DNA of 18,064 nucleotides, taken from NCBI GenBank assembly GCA_024276455.1, contig JAJRXE010000416.1, positions 1 to 18,064 of the forward strand. The letters run 5' to 3'. The DNA comes from Calditrichota bacterium. Its GTDB lineage: Bacteria > Calditrichota > Calditrichia > RBG-13-44-9. Both the position numbers and the translations under genes were made by a program. Positions 1 to 7,306 of the stretch are shown here, in pieces; position 1 is the stretch's first letter, and each line of letters begins with the position of its first letter. Under the pieces are notes generated by a model. It saw only the letters and a list, made by a program, of their open reading frames with translations, did not search any database and had not been told where the DNA came from.

Positions 1-2
1 AG

Positions 3-317
3 CAGACGGCGAGGTTGCTGGAGGAGATCATCGGTGGGATTGGTCAGGTGGCGGATTTGGTGGGAGAGATTTCCAGTGCGTCGCGCGAGCAGGTAGTGGG
101 CATTGAGCAGGTGAACGAGGCATTGGCTCAGATTGACCAGGTCACCCAGTCCAATGCCGCCAGTGCCGAAGAAAGCGCCGCGGCTGCCAGCGAACTCTCG
201 AAGCTCGCCAACGAATTGAAAAAACAGATTGCCTACTTCCGTTTAATGTCGAACTCCCCGGAACCTGGCATCGTCTCGCAGGAAAAAACCGATTGGGCCA
301 TTCACCTGGAACATTAA
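3..317 (+). CDS. Methyl-accepting chemotaxis protein, C-terminal end (5' truncated by window)
   Basis: This is the last ~104 codons of a chemoreceptor; the reading frame is open to the left edge, so the TTG at 15 is not a real start. The visible part is the descending arm of the four-helix signalling bundle, with the repeating Ala/Ser/Glu/Gln pattern of MCPs (for example VGEISSASREQ and TQSNAASAEESAAAASEL), which typically contains the Glu/Gln methylation sites used by CheR, CheB and CheD. It is very similar to the same segment of the receptor at 964-3270, so the two are close paralogues in their signalling domains. After the bundle (FRLM) comes a short ~25-residue tail ending IHLEH. The sensor half lies outside the window. 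Family identity is firm; ligand and topology cannot be judged. Confidence 0.93.
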   Translation, partial: QTARLLEEIIGGIGQVADLVGEISSASREQVVGIEQVNEALAQIDQVTQSNAASAEESAAAASELSKLANELKKQIAYFRLMSNSPEPGIVSQEKTDWAIHLEH

Positions 318-394
318 AAAAGACGAAGTGACTGAGAACAGGATGTATTGGTAACTTCAAACGTTCAAACATAAAACTATTAAGGAGGATAGTG

Positions 395-931
395 ATGACA
401 AGAAGGATCTTGCAGGGATTTTTACTGATGTATTTGTTGCCGGTTTGGCTTTTTTCCGTCTCCAATCCGTCTTCTCCGAAAATATTTTATGTGATTAAAT
501 CGTTATTTCCCGAAACACAAAAGGTTTATGTGTTGATCGATCAGAACTCGCTACCCGGGGAAAAGGAGAACATTGCCCGGGCAGCTGCTCAGAATAAGTT
601 CAAAGTTACCATATTTCCCGTGGATTTAGCGGCCGATATTAGTAAAGCCCTGCGGGAAATCCCGGAAAACAGTGTGGTAGTGGTGTACAATTCCGAGATA
701 TTTTCCAATAAATCGAGTAAACTATTTATTCTGAAAAAAAGCAAAGAAAAAAAATTAGCCCTGGTGGCCTGTACGGAAGACTATTCCCGGTCCGGCGCCC
801 TGGTGGGAATTATTCCCCAGGCCTCCGGTAAAACCAAAATAGTTGTTAATTTGAAGCACAGTCCGGCTTATCAAAGCAAGTTCACCAGCGATCTGGTCCA
901 ACAAACCGGAATAGCAGAGGTTATTCGATAG
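395..931 (+). CDS. Secreted small protein, ABC-substrate-binding-like / YfiR-like, probable receptor partner
   Basis: A 178-residue protein with an N-terminal signal peptide: TRR followed by a hydrophobic stretch ILQGFLLMYLLPVWLF, so probably periplasmic. ATG 395 is chosen over GTG 392 because AGGAGG at 383-388 lies 6 nt before it. The mature part has an alpha/beta look: KVYVLID, an amphipathic helix, KVTIFPVDLAADISKAL, SVVVVYN, LALVACTEDYSRSGALVGI (Gly-Ala-Leu at 134-136) and a late IVVNLK strand. This pattern resembles the C-terminal lobe of ABC-type substrate-binding proteins of the ABC_sub_bind type (PF04392), and more loosely YfiR (DUF4154), which also has a late strand and helix after a GIIPQ-like turn. 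It lies 32 bp before a receptor whose periplasmic domain resembles the YfiN sensor, so it may bind a ligand or control that receptor. Signal peptide is seen; family and role are inferred, moderate to low certainty. Confidence 0.6.
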   Translation: MTRRILQGFLLMYLLPVWLFSVSNPSSPKIFYVIKSLFPETQKVYVLIDQNSLPGEKENIARAAAQNKFKVTIFPVDLAADISKALREIPENSVVVVYNSEIFSNKSSKLFILKKSKEKKLALVACTEDYSRSGALVGIIPQASGKTKIVVNLKHSPAYQSKFTSDLVQQTGIAEVIR

Positions 932-963
932 GCGGGAAGAGTTAAAAATACGAAGGGAATCGT

Positions 964-3270
964 ATGAAGTTAAAAGAATTAAGTATCCAGAATCAGATGT
1001 TGATCGGGTTTATTTCCCTGATTCTTATTATTATGTTCGCGTTCATTATCTTTTTTCAGAAGAACACCAGTAGTATTCTGACTCAGAATCTGTCTTCCTC
1101 GTTGCAAGTAATGAAACGGATTGCGGCTCGCAGTGTGGTAATGGGAATGGAATTTGAGGATGAAGAAGCGGTACGAATGGCGTTAACCCCGTTTACCCGG
1201 GAAAATATGATCTCGTTGTTAGTGGTGAAAGACCGCACCGGCAAGGAAATTTTTACTTACCGGAAAGTGGATCTTCCGGTGGTCAATGTTGAAGAAATTG
1301 GCGCCGGTTCGCGATTCAAAGGTGAATTGTTCGACCGGATGCCCATCGAGGCGGACGGGAATCGTCTGGGCGAATTGATTATCGGAATCTCGCTGGCGCA
1401 GCGAGATCACTACCTGAGTAGAGCGCGGGCAGCCATGGGACTTTTTGTCCTGCTGGCCATTGGCGCTTTTACTGTTGCCATTGTTTATCTGGCCCGTCAC
1501 ATCACCGCGCCAATCCGGAAGATGACCCGGGTGGCCGAAGAGTTAAGCGACGGGAATTTTCACCAGCAGCTGGATATTGAGCGAGCGGACGAGATTGGAA
1601 AACTGGCTCGTTCGTTCAATAAAATTATTAAGTCGCTGCGCGATAAAACCCGGGTGGCACAGCAAATTTCCCAGGGCAATCTGGATGTCGAAGTGGAATT
1701 GGCTTCCTCCAAAGACGAGCTCGGTAAAAGCATGCAGCAAATGAAGGAAAATCTTGCCCGGGTGATGAACGCGATTGTTGACCTCTTGCAGGCTCACAGA
1801 ACCGGCGATTACGAAGTGACCATTCCCGGGGAACAGTTTTCCGGGGTTTACAAGGATGTTTCGCAGGGCGTGAACGGGTTGGTCTCGTTTTATGTGGAAA
1901 ATGTGGGACACATTTTAAACACCCTGGATGCCTATGCCAAGGGCGACTTTAGTCGACAGATGGAGCGGTTACCCGGTAAAATGGCCATGGTAAACAAACG
2001 AATCGACGAAATTAAACAGAACTTAGAGCGGTTGGTGAATGAAATTTTGCGGATAACCAATGCGGCCCGAGCCGGGAAACTGAACGAACGGTGCGATGAA
2101 CAACCGTTCGAAGGTGCCTATCGGGAAATTGTGCAGGGATTAAACAAAACCCTGGATGCGCAGGTCGAACCCATTGAAGAAGCGGTGAAAGTGCTGGAAC
2201 AGGTCTCCCGGGGTAATCTGACGGTCCGGATGGAAGGCGAGTACCAGGGCGATCATTCCCGCATTAAAGTGGCGGTAAACCAGACCATCGAGGCGTTGAA
2301 TGAGATATTGTCGCAGGTGGCGGTTGCCGCCAGTCAGGTGAGTCACGGTGCGCAGCAGGTGGCGGCCTCCGGTCAGGCGGTGTCGCAGGGGGCGACAGAA
2401 CAGGCCAGTAGCCTGGAAGAAATTTCCTCTTCCATGACCGAGTTGGATTCGCAAACCAAATTAAACGCCGAAAATGCGGTAAAAGCAAGTCAGTTGGCTT
2501 CCTCTGCCCGCAATTCGGCAGACGAGGGCAACAAGAAAATGCAGCACATGTTGCGGGCAATGGAGGAAATCAATGAATCTTCCGCCCAGATTTCGCGCAT
2601 CATTAAGGTGATCGACGAAATCGCCTTTCAGACCAACCTGTTGGCGCTGAATGCGGCCGTTGAGGCGGCCCGGGCTGGCGTGCACGGAAAGGGCTTTGCG
2701 GTGGTGGCTGAAGAGGTGCGCAATCTGGCCCAGCGGAGCGCTAAAGCCGCCAGAGAAACCACGGAATTAATTGAGAAATCGGTGGAACGAGCCAGTAACG
2801 GAACCGAAATCGCCCAACAAACCGCAGCTGCTTTGCAGGAAATTATTCACGGAATCACCAAGGTGACCGATCTGGTGGGAGAAATTACCAGCGCTTCCAA
2901 AGAACAGGTGCAGGGAATCGAGCAGGTGAACCGAGCCCTGGAACAAATCGACAGTGTTACCCAATCTAATGCGGCCAATGCCGAAGAAAGCGCTTCGGCG
3001 GCGGAAGAATTGACCGCTTTGGCCGACCAGCTCAAAGAAATGCTGAATCGTTTCCGCTTGCGTTACCATCAGGAAAGCGCGGGAGAAAACCGGCCTGCCA
3101 CTTTTCTGTTCGCCGAATCGGTGGGCGAACAGAATGCTTCCCGGGGAAATGATGTCCCTTCTCCTCAAACCGGATCGACGCATGGAAAAAAGCCTGATAC
3201 CGGGTTTAGCAAGAAAAACGGAAACGGGAACTTAATTATTTTGGACGATGATGAATTTGGTGATTTTTAA
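964..3270 (+). CDS. Transmembrane chemoreceptor with CHASE8-like sensor, poly-HAMP array and C-terminal pentapeptide
   Basis: A 768-residue inner-membrane MCP that should control a CheA kinase. TM1 is about residues 12-31 and TM2 about 158-178, enclosing a ~125-residue periplasmic domain. Its IAARSVVMGMEFEDEEAVR and LLVVKDRTGKEIFTYRK stretches resemble CHASE8/YfiN-type sensors. HAMP1 is ~179-228, followed by about five further HAMP-like modules of ~43 residues (from ~229, 272, 315, 362 and 405), most with a G-[ND/K]-[FYL] turn. The signalling bundle runs ~450-699, with the hairpin tip near 552-572 (EIAFQTNLLALNAAVEAARAG-type core) and near-equal arms. A ~64-residue low-complexity tail ends in EFGDF (764-768), matching the x-[HFYW]-x-x-[HFYW] tether motif for CheR/CheB. 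It follows a small secreted protein gene by 32 bp and precedes cheR by 21 bp. MCP identity is certain; sensor family is inferred. Confidence 0.95.
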   Translation: MKLKELSIQNQMLIGFISLILIIMFAFIIFFQKNTSSILTQNLSSSLQVMKRIAARSVVMGMEFEDEEAVRMALTPFTRENMISLLVVKDRTGKEIFTYRKVDLPVVNVEEIGAGSRFKGELFDRMPIEADGNRLGELIIGISLAQRDHYLSRARAAMGLFVLLAIGAFTVAIVYLARHITAPIRKMTRVAEELSDGNFHQQLDIERADEIGKLARSFNKIIKSLRDKTRVAQQISQGNLDVEVELASSKDELGKSMQQMKENLARVMNAIVDLLQAHRTGDYEVTIPGEQFSGVYKDVSQGVNGLVSFYVENVGHILNTLDAYAKGDFSRQMERLPGKMAMVNKRIDEIKQNLERLVNEILRITNAARAGKLNERCDEQPFEGAYREIVQGLNKTLDAQVEPIEEAVKVLEQVSRGNLTVRMEGEYQGDHSRIKVAVNQTIEALNEILSQVAVAASQVSHGAQQVAASGQAVSQGATEQASSLEEISSSMTELDSQTKLNAENAVKASQLASSARNSADEGNKKMQHMLRAMEEINESSAQISRIIKVIDEIAFQTNLLALNAAVEAARAGVHGKGFAVVAEEVRNLAQRSAKAARETTELIEKSVERASNGTEIAQQTAAALQEIIHGITKVTDLVGEITSASKEQVQGIEQVNRALEQIDSVTQSNAANAEESASAAEELTALADQLKEMLNRFRLRYHQESAGENRPATFLFAESVGEQNASRGNDVPSPQTGSTHGKKPDTGFSKKNGNGNLIILDDDEFGDF

Positions 3271-3291
3271 AAGAAAATCCGGATAACCGAG

Positions 3292-4161
3292 ATGAGCGAG
3301 GTGCTAAAATCGTTTGATCCCCTGCTGGAATTGACGGATCAGGAATACCGCCAGATCAGTGATCTGGTGTACCAGAAATTCGGAATCAGTTTAGGGAATA
3401 AAAAGCAGGCCTTAATCAAGGGACGCCTACAAAAGGTGATTCGGCAATTTGGATTTTCTTCGTTTGGTGATTTTTTCGATTATGTGCTGAAGGATCGCAG
3501 CGGGAAAGCCTTGAGCATTTTAATTGACCGGCTCTCTACCAACCACACTTACTTTTACCGGGAAAATGGTCATTACCAGTTTCTGATGAAACAGGTGTTG
3601 CCCGAGCTGGAAGAAAAATTGAAGGCAAACCGCGAATTGGGAGTGCGATTCTGGTCGGCCGGTTGTTCCTCCGGCGAAGAAGCCTACACCCTGGCGTTTA
3701 TTTTATTGGATTACTTCGGCAAAGAGCACTCCCGGTGGAAATTAGGCGTCTTAGGCACCGACATTTCGGAACAGATGCTGTTAAAAGCCCGGCAGGGTAT
3801 TTATTCCGCCGAGAATGTGTTTCGTTTACCGGAACAATGGAAACGGAAATATTTTCGACAGCTACCCTCGGGCCAGTGGCAGGTGGTTGAGGAAGTGCGG
3901 AAGATGGTACTTTTCCGGCGTCTGAATCTCATGCGTTCCACTTTTCCGTTCAAACGGAAATTTCAGGTAATTTTCTGCCGCAACGTCATGATTTACTTCG
4001 ATCGGCCAACCCGCGAACAGTTGATTGCCCGCTTCTACCATTACCTGGCGGAAGGGGGGTACTTGTTCATAGGTCATTCGGAAAGTATTGGTCGGGACAA
4101 CCCCTATTTTACTTACGTTCGACCGGCCGTGTACCGGCGAAAAGGAGAGCATCATGATTAA
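3292..4161 (+). CDS. cheR: Chemotaxis protein methyltransferase CheR
   Basis: A 289-residue cytoplasmic enzyme that methylates receptor glutamates using S-adenosylmethionine. The N-terminal helical domain (~15-85, LTDQEYRQISDLVYQKFGI) is followed by the SAM-binding Rossmann domain, with WSAGCSSGEEAYTLA at 121-135, LGTDIS in the middle, and FCRNVMIYFD at 228-237; GHSES lies near the end. Length is normal for the family. The beta-subdomain loop between YF (187-188) and VLFRRLNL is about three residues shorter than my recollection of Salmonella CheR, so it looks like the pentapeptide-independent type. The gene overlaps cheB by 8 bp, and the SD for cheB lies within its 3' end, so the two are translationally coupled. 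Identity is very secure; the tethering inference rests on a remembered alignment. Confidence 0.97.
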   Translation: MSEVLKSFDPLLELTDQEYRQISDLVYQKFGISLGNKKQALIKGRLQKVIRQFGFSSFGDFFDYVLKDRSGKALSILIDRLSTNHTYFYRENGHYQFLMKQVLPELEEKLKANRELGVRFWSAGCSSGEEAYTLAFILLDYFGKEHSRWKLGVLGTDISEQMLLKARQGIYSAENVFRLPEQWKRKYFRQLPSGQWQVVEEVRKMVLFRRLNLMRSTFPFKRKFQVIFCRNVMIYFDRPTREQLIARFYHYLAEGGYLFIGHSESIGRDNPYFTYVRPAVYRRKGEHHD

Positions 4162-5203
4162 AGTGCTGATTGTCGATGACTCCGCGCTGGTGCGGGAAAT
4201 TTTAGCTCGTGGTCTGGCCATGGATCCGGAAATAGAAGTAGTGGGCACCGCCAGCCACCCGTACCAGGCCCGGGATTTAATCCTGCAGAAAAAACCGGAT
4301 GTGCTGACACTGGACGTGGAGATGCCGCGCATGGACGGATTGGAATTTCTGCGGAAGCTAATGCCCCAGTATCCCCTTCCGGTAATCATGGTGAGCGCCC
4401 TCACCGAACGCGGTTCTCGCATCACCCTGGAGGCTCTGGAAGCCGGGGCGATCGACTTTGTGCTCAAGCCGTCCAGCGATGTGGCCAGGGGGCTGCGAAC
4501 CATGATGGCGGAGCTGGTAAAAAAGGTGAAAATGGCAGCCCGGGTGGACGTGTCCCGCTGGAAAAAACGCTTCAATCGACAGGTGCATTCCTTTCAGACC
4601 GCCCCTCGGAGTGCCCTGCAGCACACCACCGATAAGGTGATTGCAATTGGAGCGTCCACGGGAGGCACCGAGGCGATTAAGCGAGTGGTAACCGCTTTTC
4701 CTCCCGACGTGCCGGGCGTTGTGATTGTACAACACATGCCGGCGGGTTTTACGCGTATGTTTGCCGAACGGCTTAACGACATCAGCGCCCTGGAGGTAAA
4801 AGAAGCGGAAACGGGAGATCGGGTGCTGACCGGACGGGTATTGGTGGCCCCCGGTGGTTTGCACATGCGACTCACCCGCTCCGGCGGCATCTACCGGGTG
4901 GTGTGCTCCTCGGGAGAATTGGTGAACGGACATCGTCCCTCGGTAGAGGTGCTATTCCGCTCAGTAGCCGAAATAGCGGGCTCCAATGCGATTGGTATTA
5001 TGCTTACCGGAATGGGCCACGATGGAGCGCAGGCTATGGTGGAAATGCGCCGGGCTGGTGCCCGAACGCTGGCACAGGATGAGTACACCAGTGTGGTTTT
5101 TGGGATGCCCAGGGAAGCTTACGAACGGGGTGGAGCGGAGCGATTGGTGCCATTGGAAAAGATTCCACTGGTGGTACAGGAATATTTGAGGGAAATGAAT
5201 TGA
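4154..5203 (+). CDS. cheB: Protein-glutamate methylesterase/deamidase CheB
   Basis: A 349-residue response regulator-enzyme that removes receptor methyl esters when phosphorylated by CheA. ATG 4154 is chosen because it has AGGAG 7 nt upstream and gives the canonical MIKVLIVDDSA opening; the longer open frame from 4088 merely reads through cheR. Receiver: D8/D9 metal pair, phospho-acceptor D54 (TLDVEMPRMDG), VSALTE switch region and FVLKP. A linker of ~40 residues leads to the esterase domain, whose triad is visible as S168 (GASTGGTEA), H194 (VQHMPAGFT) and D290 (GMGHDGA), with the spacing of E. coli CheB S164/H190/D286. It overlaps cheR upstream and shares the TGATG junction with cheD downstream. 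Very secure. Confidence 0.98.
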   Translation: MIKVLIVDDSALVREILARGLAMDPEIEVVGTASHPYQARDLILQKKPDVLTLDVEMPRMDGLEFLRKLMPQYPLPVIMVSALTERGSRITLEALEAGAIDFVLKPSSDVARGLRTMMAELVKKVKMAARVDVSRWKKRFNRQVHSFQTAPRSALQHTTDKVIAIGASTGGTEAIKRVVTAFPPDVPGVVIVQHMPAGFTRMFAERLNDISALEVKEAETGDRVLTGRVLVAPGGLHMRLTRSGGIYRVVCSSGELVNGHRPSVEVLFRSVAEIAGSNAIGIMLTGMGHDGAQAMVEMRRAGARTLAQDEYTSVVFGMPREAYERGGAERLVPLEKIPLVVQEYLREMN

Positions 5204-5688
5204 TGGCGACGTTAATTGCTGGAATAGGGGAGATTGTCGTTTCGAAAAACCCCGATGATGTATTGAAAACAGTGGCGCTGGGTTCCTGTGTGGCGGTCAT
5301 ATTTTGGGCGCCCAAATTAAAACTGGCGGGACTGGCTCACGTAGCGCTGCCCGATTCGGCGGCTGCAAACGGCAGAACGAAAAAACTTCCCGGGTATTTT
5401 GCCGATCAGGCGGTTCCGTACCTGATCCGGGAATTCAAAAAATACGGAATAACCAGTGCCACTCAGGTACGGATAAAACTGGCCGGCGGGGCACAAATTA
5501 TGGATCCCAATGGAACCTTTAACATCGGCAAACGAAATGTGTTGGCGCTGCGGAAAATACTCTGGAAATACCGCCTGGGCGCCATCGCCGAAGATGTGGG
5601 CGGTAACTACAGTCGGTCGGTGGTTGTAGATGTAAAAACAGGAAAGGTAAAAATATCGTCACCTAAAAAAGGGGAGTGGGAAATCTAA
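5203..5688 (+). CDS. cheD: Chemoreceptor glutamine deamidase CheD
   Basis: A 161-residue enzyme that deamidates specific receptor glutamines to glutamates, and in some bacteria also binds a CheY-P phosphatase. The catalytic set is visible: T23, C29 (VALGSCVAV) and H46 (AGLAHVALPDS), with spacings of 6 and 17 residues as in Thermotoga maritima CheD (T21, C27, H44). The C-terminal half has KLAGGAQI and the DVGGNYSR segment typical of the family. ATG 5203 is preferred to TTG 5200: GAGGGA at 5188-5193 lies 9 nt upstream, and the ATG overlaps the cheB stop in TGATG, indicating translational coupling. Both cheC and a CheC-type phosphatase are absent nearby; a CheX-type protein is encoded about 470 bp downstream. 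Confidence 0.97.
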   Translation: MATLIAGIGEIVVSKNPDDVLKTVALGSCVAVIFWAPKLKLAGLAHVALPDSAAANGRTKKLPGYFADQAVPYLIREFKKYGITSATQVRIKLAGGAQIMDPNGTFNIGKRNVLALRKILWKYRLGAIAEDVGGNYSRSVVVDVKTGKVKISSPKKGEWEI

Positions 5689-5779
5689 CCGGAGAACAAT
5701 CCATGCAGAACTGCCTCATTAAAAAGAATTGCGCAAAGTCGATGGAATTTGATTGGTTACACCAAAAAAGAGGTGGGAA

Positions 5780-6151
5780 ATGGAACGTGTATTGATCGTG
5801 GACGATTCGGTTATGGCTCGTTCCATCATCCGCCGCAGTTTGGAAATTTGCGGTCTGGAGGAGGTGGAATTTCGGGAAGTAGCCAATGGCAAAGAAGCCC
5901 TGGAATTACTGAGAAAAGAAACGGTCGATCTGGTAATTACCGATCTAAATATGCCCGTGATGGGAGGAGAAGAGCTTTTAAAACGAATCAAGTCTTCGCC
6001 GAAACTGTTCGGGATTCCTGTGGCAGTGGTGAGCAGTTTGGGAAATTCGGTCAAAAAGAACAAGTTGATTCGCGAATACGCTGCCGCTGTCTTTCAAAAG
6101 CCCATTTCTTTACCGGAAATCCAGGCATTCATCGATCAATTAGGGGGGTAA
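5780..6151 (+). CDS. Single-domain CheY-like response regulator paired with CheX
   Basis: A 123-residue stand-alone receiver. Key residues are all present: D8/D9 metal pair, phospho-acceptor D55 (VITDLNMP), S85/S86 switch hydroxyl (VVSSLGN) and K107 (FQKPIS). ATG 5780 is chosen over an upstream TTG at 5753 because AGAGG lies a few bases before it and the protein then opens MERVLIVDDS. Its stop codon is followed four bases later by the CheX-like gene, with the SD of that gene (AGGGGGG) inside the last codons, so the two are probably co-expressed and CheX may be its phosphatase. The position 101-106 aromatic of CheY (Tyr in the gene at 6918) is here an Ala/Val-rich AAAVFQK, so it may not be the motor-binding CheY. 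A 91-bp gap separates it from cheD. Confidence 0.88.
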   Translation: MERVLIVDDSVMARSIIRRSLEICGLEEVEFREVANGKEALELLRKETVDLVITDLNMPVMGGEELLKRIKSSPKLFGIPVAVVSSLGNSVKKNKLIREYAAAVFQKPISLPEIQAFIDQLGG

Positions 6152-6155
6152 AACG

Positions 6156-6629
6156 ATGGAGATTTACCAACCAACCGTTCTGGAGACCTTGGGAGAGGCT
6201 GTCGCGGCCAGTTTAGAGGGACTGGCATTTGTCGACGTGGAAGAGTGGAAAATAAGCGACGATTTTTCACTCTGGAATGGAAAGGGCTACCACGTTTATC
6301 TGGATATTGACGCACCCTTGACATTACGCCTGCATTTGCTGTTAGATCCGGAGCTAACCCGGGAAATTGTTGCCACCATCCTGGTTGAGGAACCGGAAAG
6401 TGTTCCTCCGGATCTGATTGCCGATACGCTGGGCGAAATTTTGAATACCCTGGCGGGAAGATTCGCCGGAGAATTGCAGGAGTACGAACCGGTCATCGGG
6501 TTGCCAACCTGCCGGTGGGTGGAAGGAATTCCCGATTCTCTGCGGAAGAATGATGAAAAAATCACCATTGTGCGGTTCAAACTCGATCTGGGCATCCTGT
6601 ATGCGGTGCTGGAATCGCAGGATTTTTAA
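6156..6629 (+). CDS. cheX: CheX-type CheY-P phosphatase
   Basis: A 157-residue protein that fits the CheX branch of the CheC/CheX/FliY family of CheY-P phosphatases. The single phosphatase helix carries E94 and N97 in DTLGEILNTLAG, the Glu-x-x-Asn signature whose side chains promote attack on the aspartyl phosphate (T. maritima CheX E96/N99). Only one such helix is present, as in CheX, whereas CheC has two. An N-terminal ELG-like helix and beta strands YHVYLDIDA and LRLHLLLD follow the CheX fold. ATG 6156 has AGGGGGG 7 nt upstream. It lies 4 bp after a receiver gene and shares its transcript. Family call is strong; whether its substrate is that receiver, the CheY at 6918, or both, is unknown. 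Confidence 0.85.
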   Translation: MEIYQPTVLETLGEAVAASLEGLAFVDVEEWKISDDFSLWNGKGYHVYLDIDAPLTLRLHLLLDPELTREIVATILVEEPESVPPDLIADTLGEILNTLAGRFAGELQEYEPVIGLPTCRWVEGIPDSLRKNDEKITIVRFKLDLGILYAVLESQDF

Positions 6630-6802
6630 AGCAACGCGTGCATGCGGAAAGAATTTCCTGTTGGCCGTCGATTTTGTCGTCCCCGGGGTGTCTGGTTTTT
6701 AACCACTTTGCAGTGACTGGTTTCGGTGGCGTGTTTCTTAATTGATTGATCTGTAAAGACTTAGGCTGTGTGTCGCAATTTGGTTACGCTTCAATTGACG
6801 AT

Positions 6803-6818
6803 TGGCATAAATTTTGAA
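6803..6818 (+). promoter_or_regulatory. Candidate sigma-54 promoter for the cheY operon
   Basis: TGGCAT-N5-TTGAA matches the -24/-12 pattern TGGCAC-N5-TTGCA in the GG and TG-type core positions, with the usual C at the end of the -24 box replaced by T and the -12 C replaced by A. It would place the transcript start near 6829, about 90 bp before cheY, within the 288-bp gene-free stretch. A sigma-54 activator is encoded at 9139. An overlapping weak sigma-70 alternative (TTGACG 6795-6800, 16 bp, AACAAT) also exists, so the call is tentative. Confidence 0.35.
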
Positions 6819-6840
6819 CAATGAATTTTAGTTATTAGGT

Positions 6841-6911
6841 CAAAAAAGGGTAAACCTTGATTTTAAAATCATGTACGGGTAATCAAACTGGATGACGTAG
6901 CAAAAAAGGGT
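6841..6911 (+). repeat. Pair of 11-bp direct repeats flanking the cheY leader
   Basis: CAAAAAAGGGT occurs at 6841-6851 and again at 6901-6911, exactly 60 bp apart. The second copy runs into the cheY ribosome-binding site, so it may simply serve as an SD context, or the pair may be protein-binding sites on the same DNA face. Confidence 0.6.
6858..6871. repeat. 14-bp perfect palindrome upstream of cheY
   Basis: TGATTTTAAAATCA reads the same on both strands with no spacer. It lies ~47 bp before the cheY start and downstream of the candidate promoter, where a repressor or activator dimer could bind. A zero-loop palindrome is unlikely to act as an RNA hairpin, so a DNA-level role is more plausible; no regulator is identified. 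Confidence 0.55.
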
Positions 6912-6917
6912 GGAGCC

Positions 6918-7289
6918 ATGACGGACAAAAAAATTCTCTTTGTGGAAGACTCGCCCACGATGCGCCGGATCATTTTGAATTCTCTTAACCGGATTGGATT
7001 TAATCAGGTGATTGATGCGGAGAATGGAGTGGATGCTCTGGAGAAATTGGAATATGAAGAAGTGGATTTGATTATTACCGACTGGAACATGCCCGAAATG
7101 GACGGAGAAGAGTTGGTAAAGACCCTGCGCAGCACGCCCAAATACAAGAACACCCCCATTTTAATGATTACAACCCGGGGAATGCAGGACGATGTTCTCA
7201 ATGCCATCAGAATAGGGGTAAACGGCTACATTGTGAAGCCCTTTACTCCGGAAATTTTGAATAAGAAGTTAAGCGAATTACTCTCTTAA
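6918..7289 (+). CDS. cheY: Chemotaxis response regulator CheY
   Basis: A 123-residue receiver that, when phosphorylated by CheA, should bind FliM/FliN at the motor and change rotation. It shows E10/D11 metal residues, phospho-acceptor D55 (IITDWNMPEMDG), T85/T86 (MITTRG), Y104 (GYIVKPF, equivalent to E. coli Y106) and K107. The opening KKILFVEDSPTMRRII and the DWNMP core are characteristic of CheY proper. The SD GGTGGAG lies just before ATG 6918. It follows a 288-bp regulatory gap and precedes cheZ by 17 bp, so it starts a separate transcription unit with the CheZ-like gene. The other receivers in this window lack this combination of motifs, so it is the best candidate for the motor CheY. Confidence 0.95.
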   Translation: MTDKKILFVEDSPTMRRIILNSLNRIGFNQVIDAENGVDALEKLEYEEVDLIITDWNMPEMDGEELVKTLRSTPKYKNTPILMITTRGMQDDVLNAIRIGVNGYIVKPFTPEILNKKLSELLS

Positions 7290-7306
7290 AATATCCGGGG
7301 GAAAAA

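Noticed and set aside
2140..3183. Antisense open frames within the receptor gene
   Set aside because: Low-complexity shadows of the coiled-coil coding strand; no SD or recognisable domain.
4088..4153. Upstream extension of the CheB frame to 4088
   Set aside because: It overlaps CheR; ATG 4154 has a proper SD and the canonical receiver opening.
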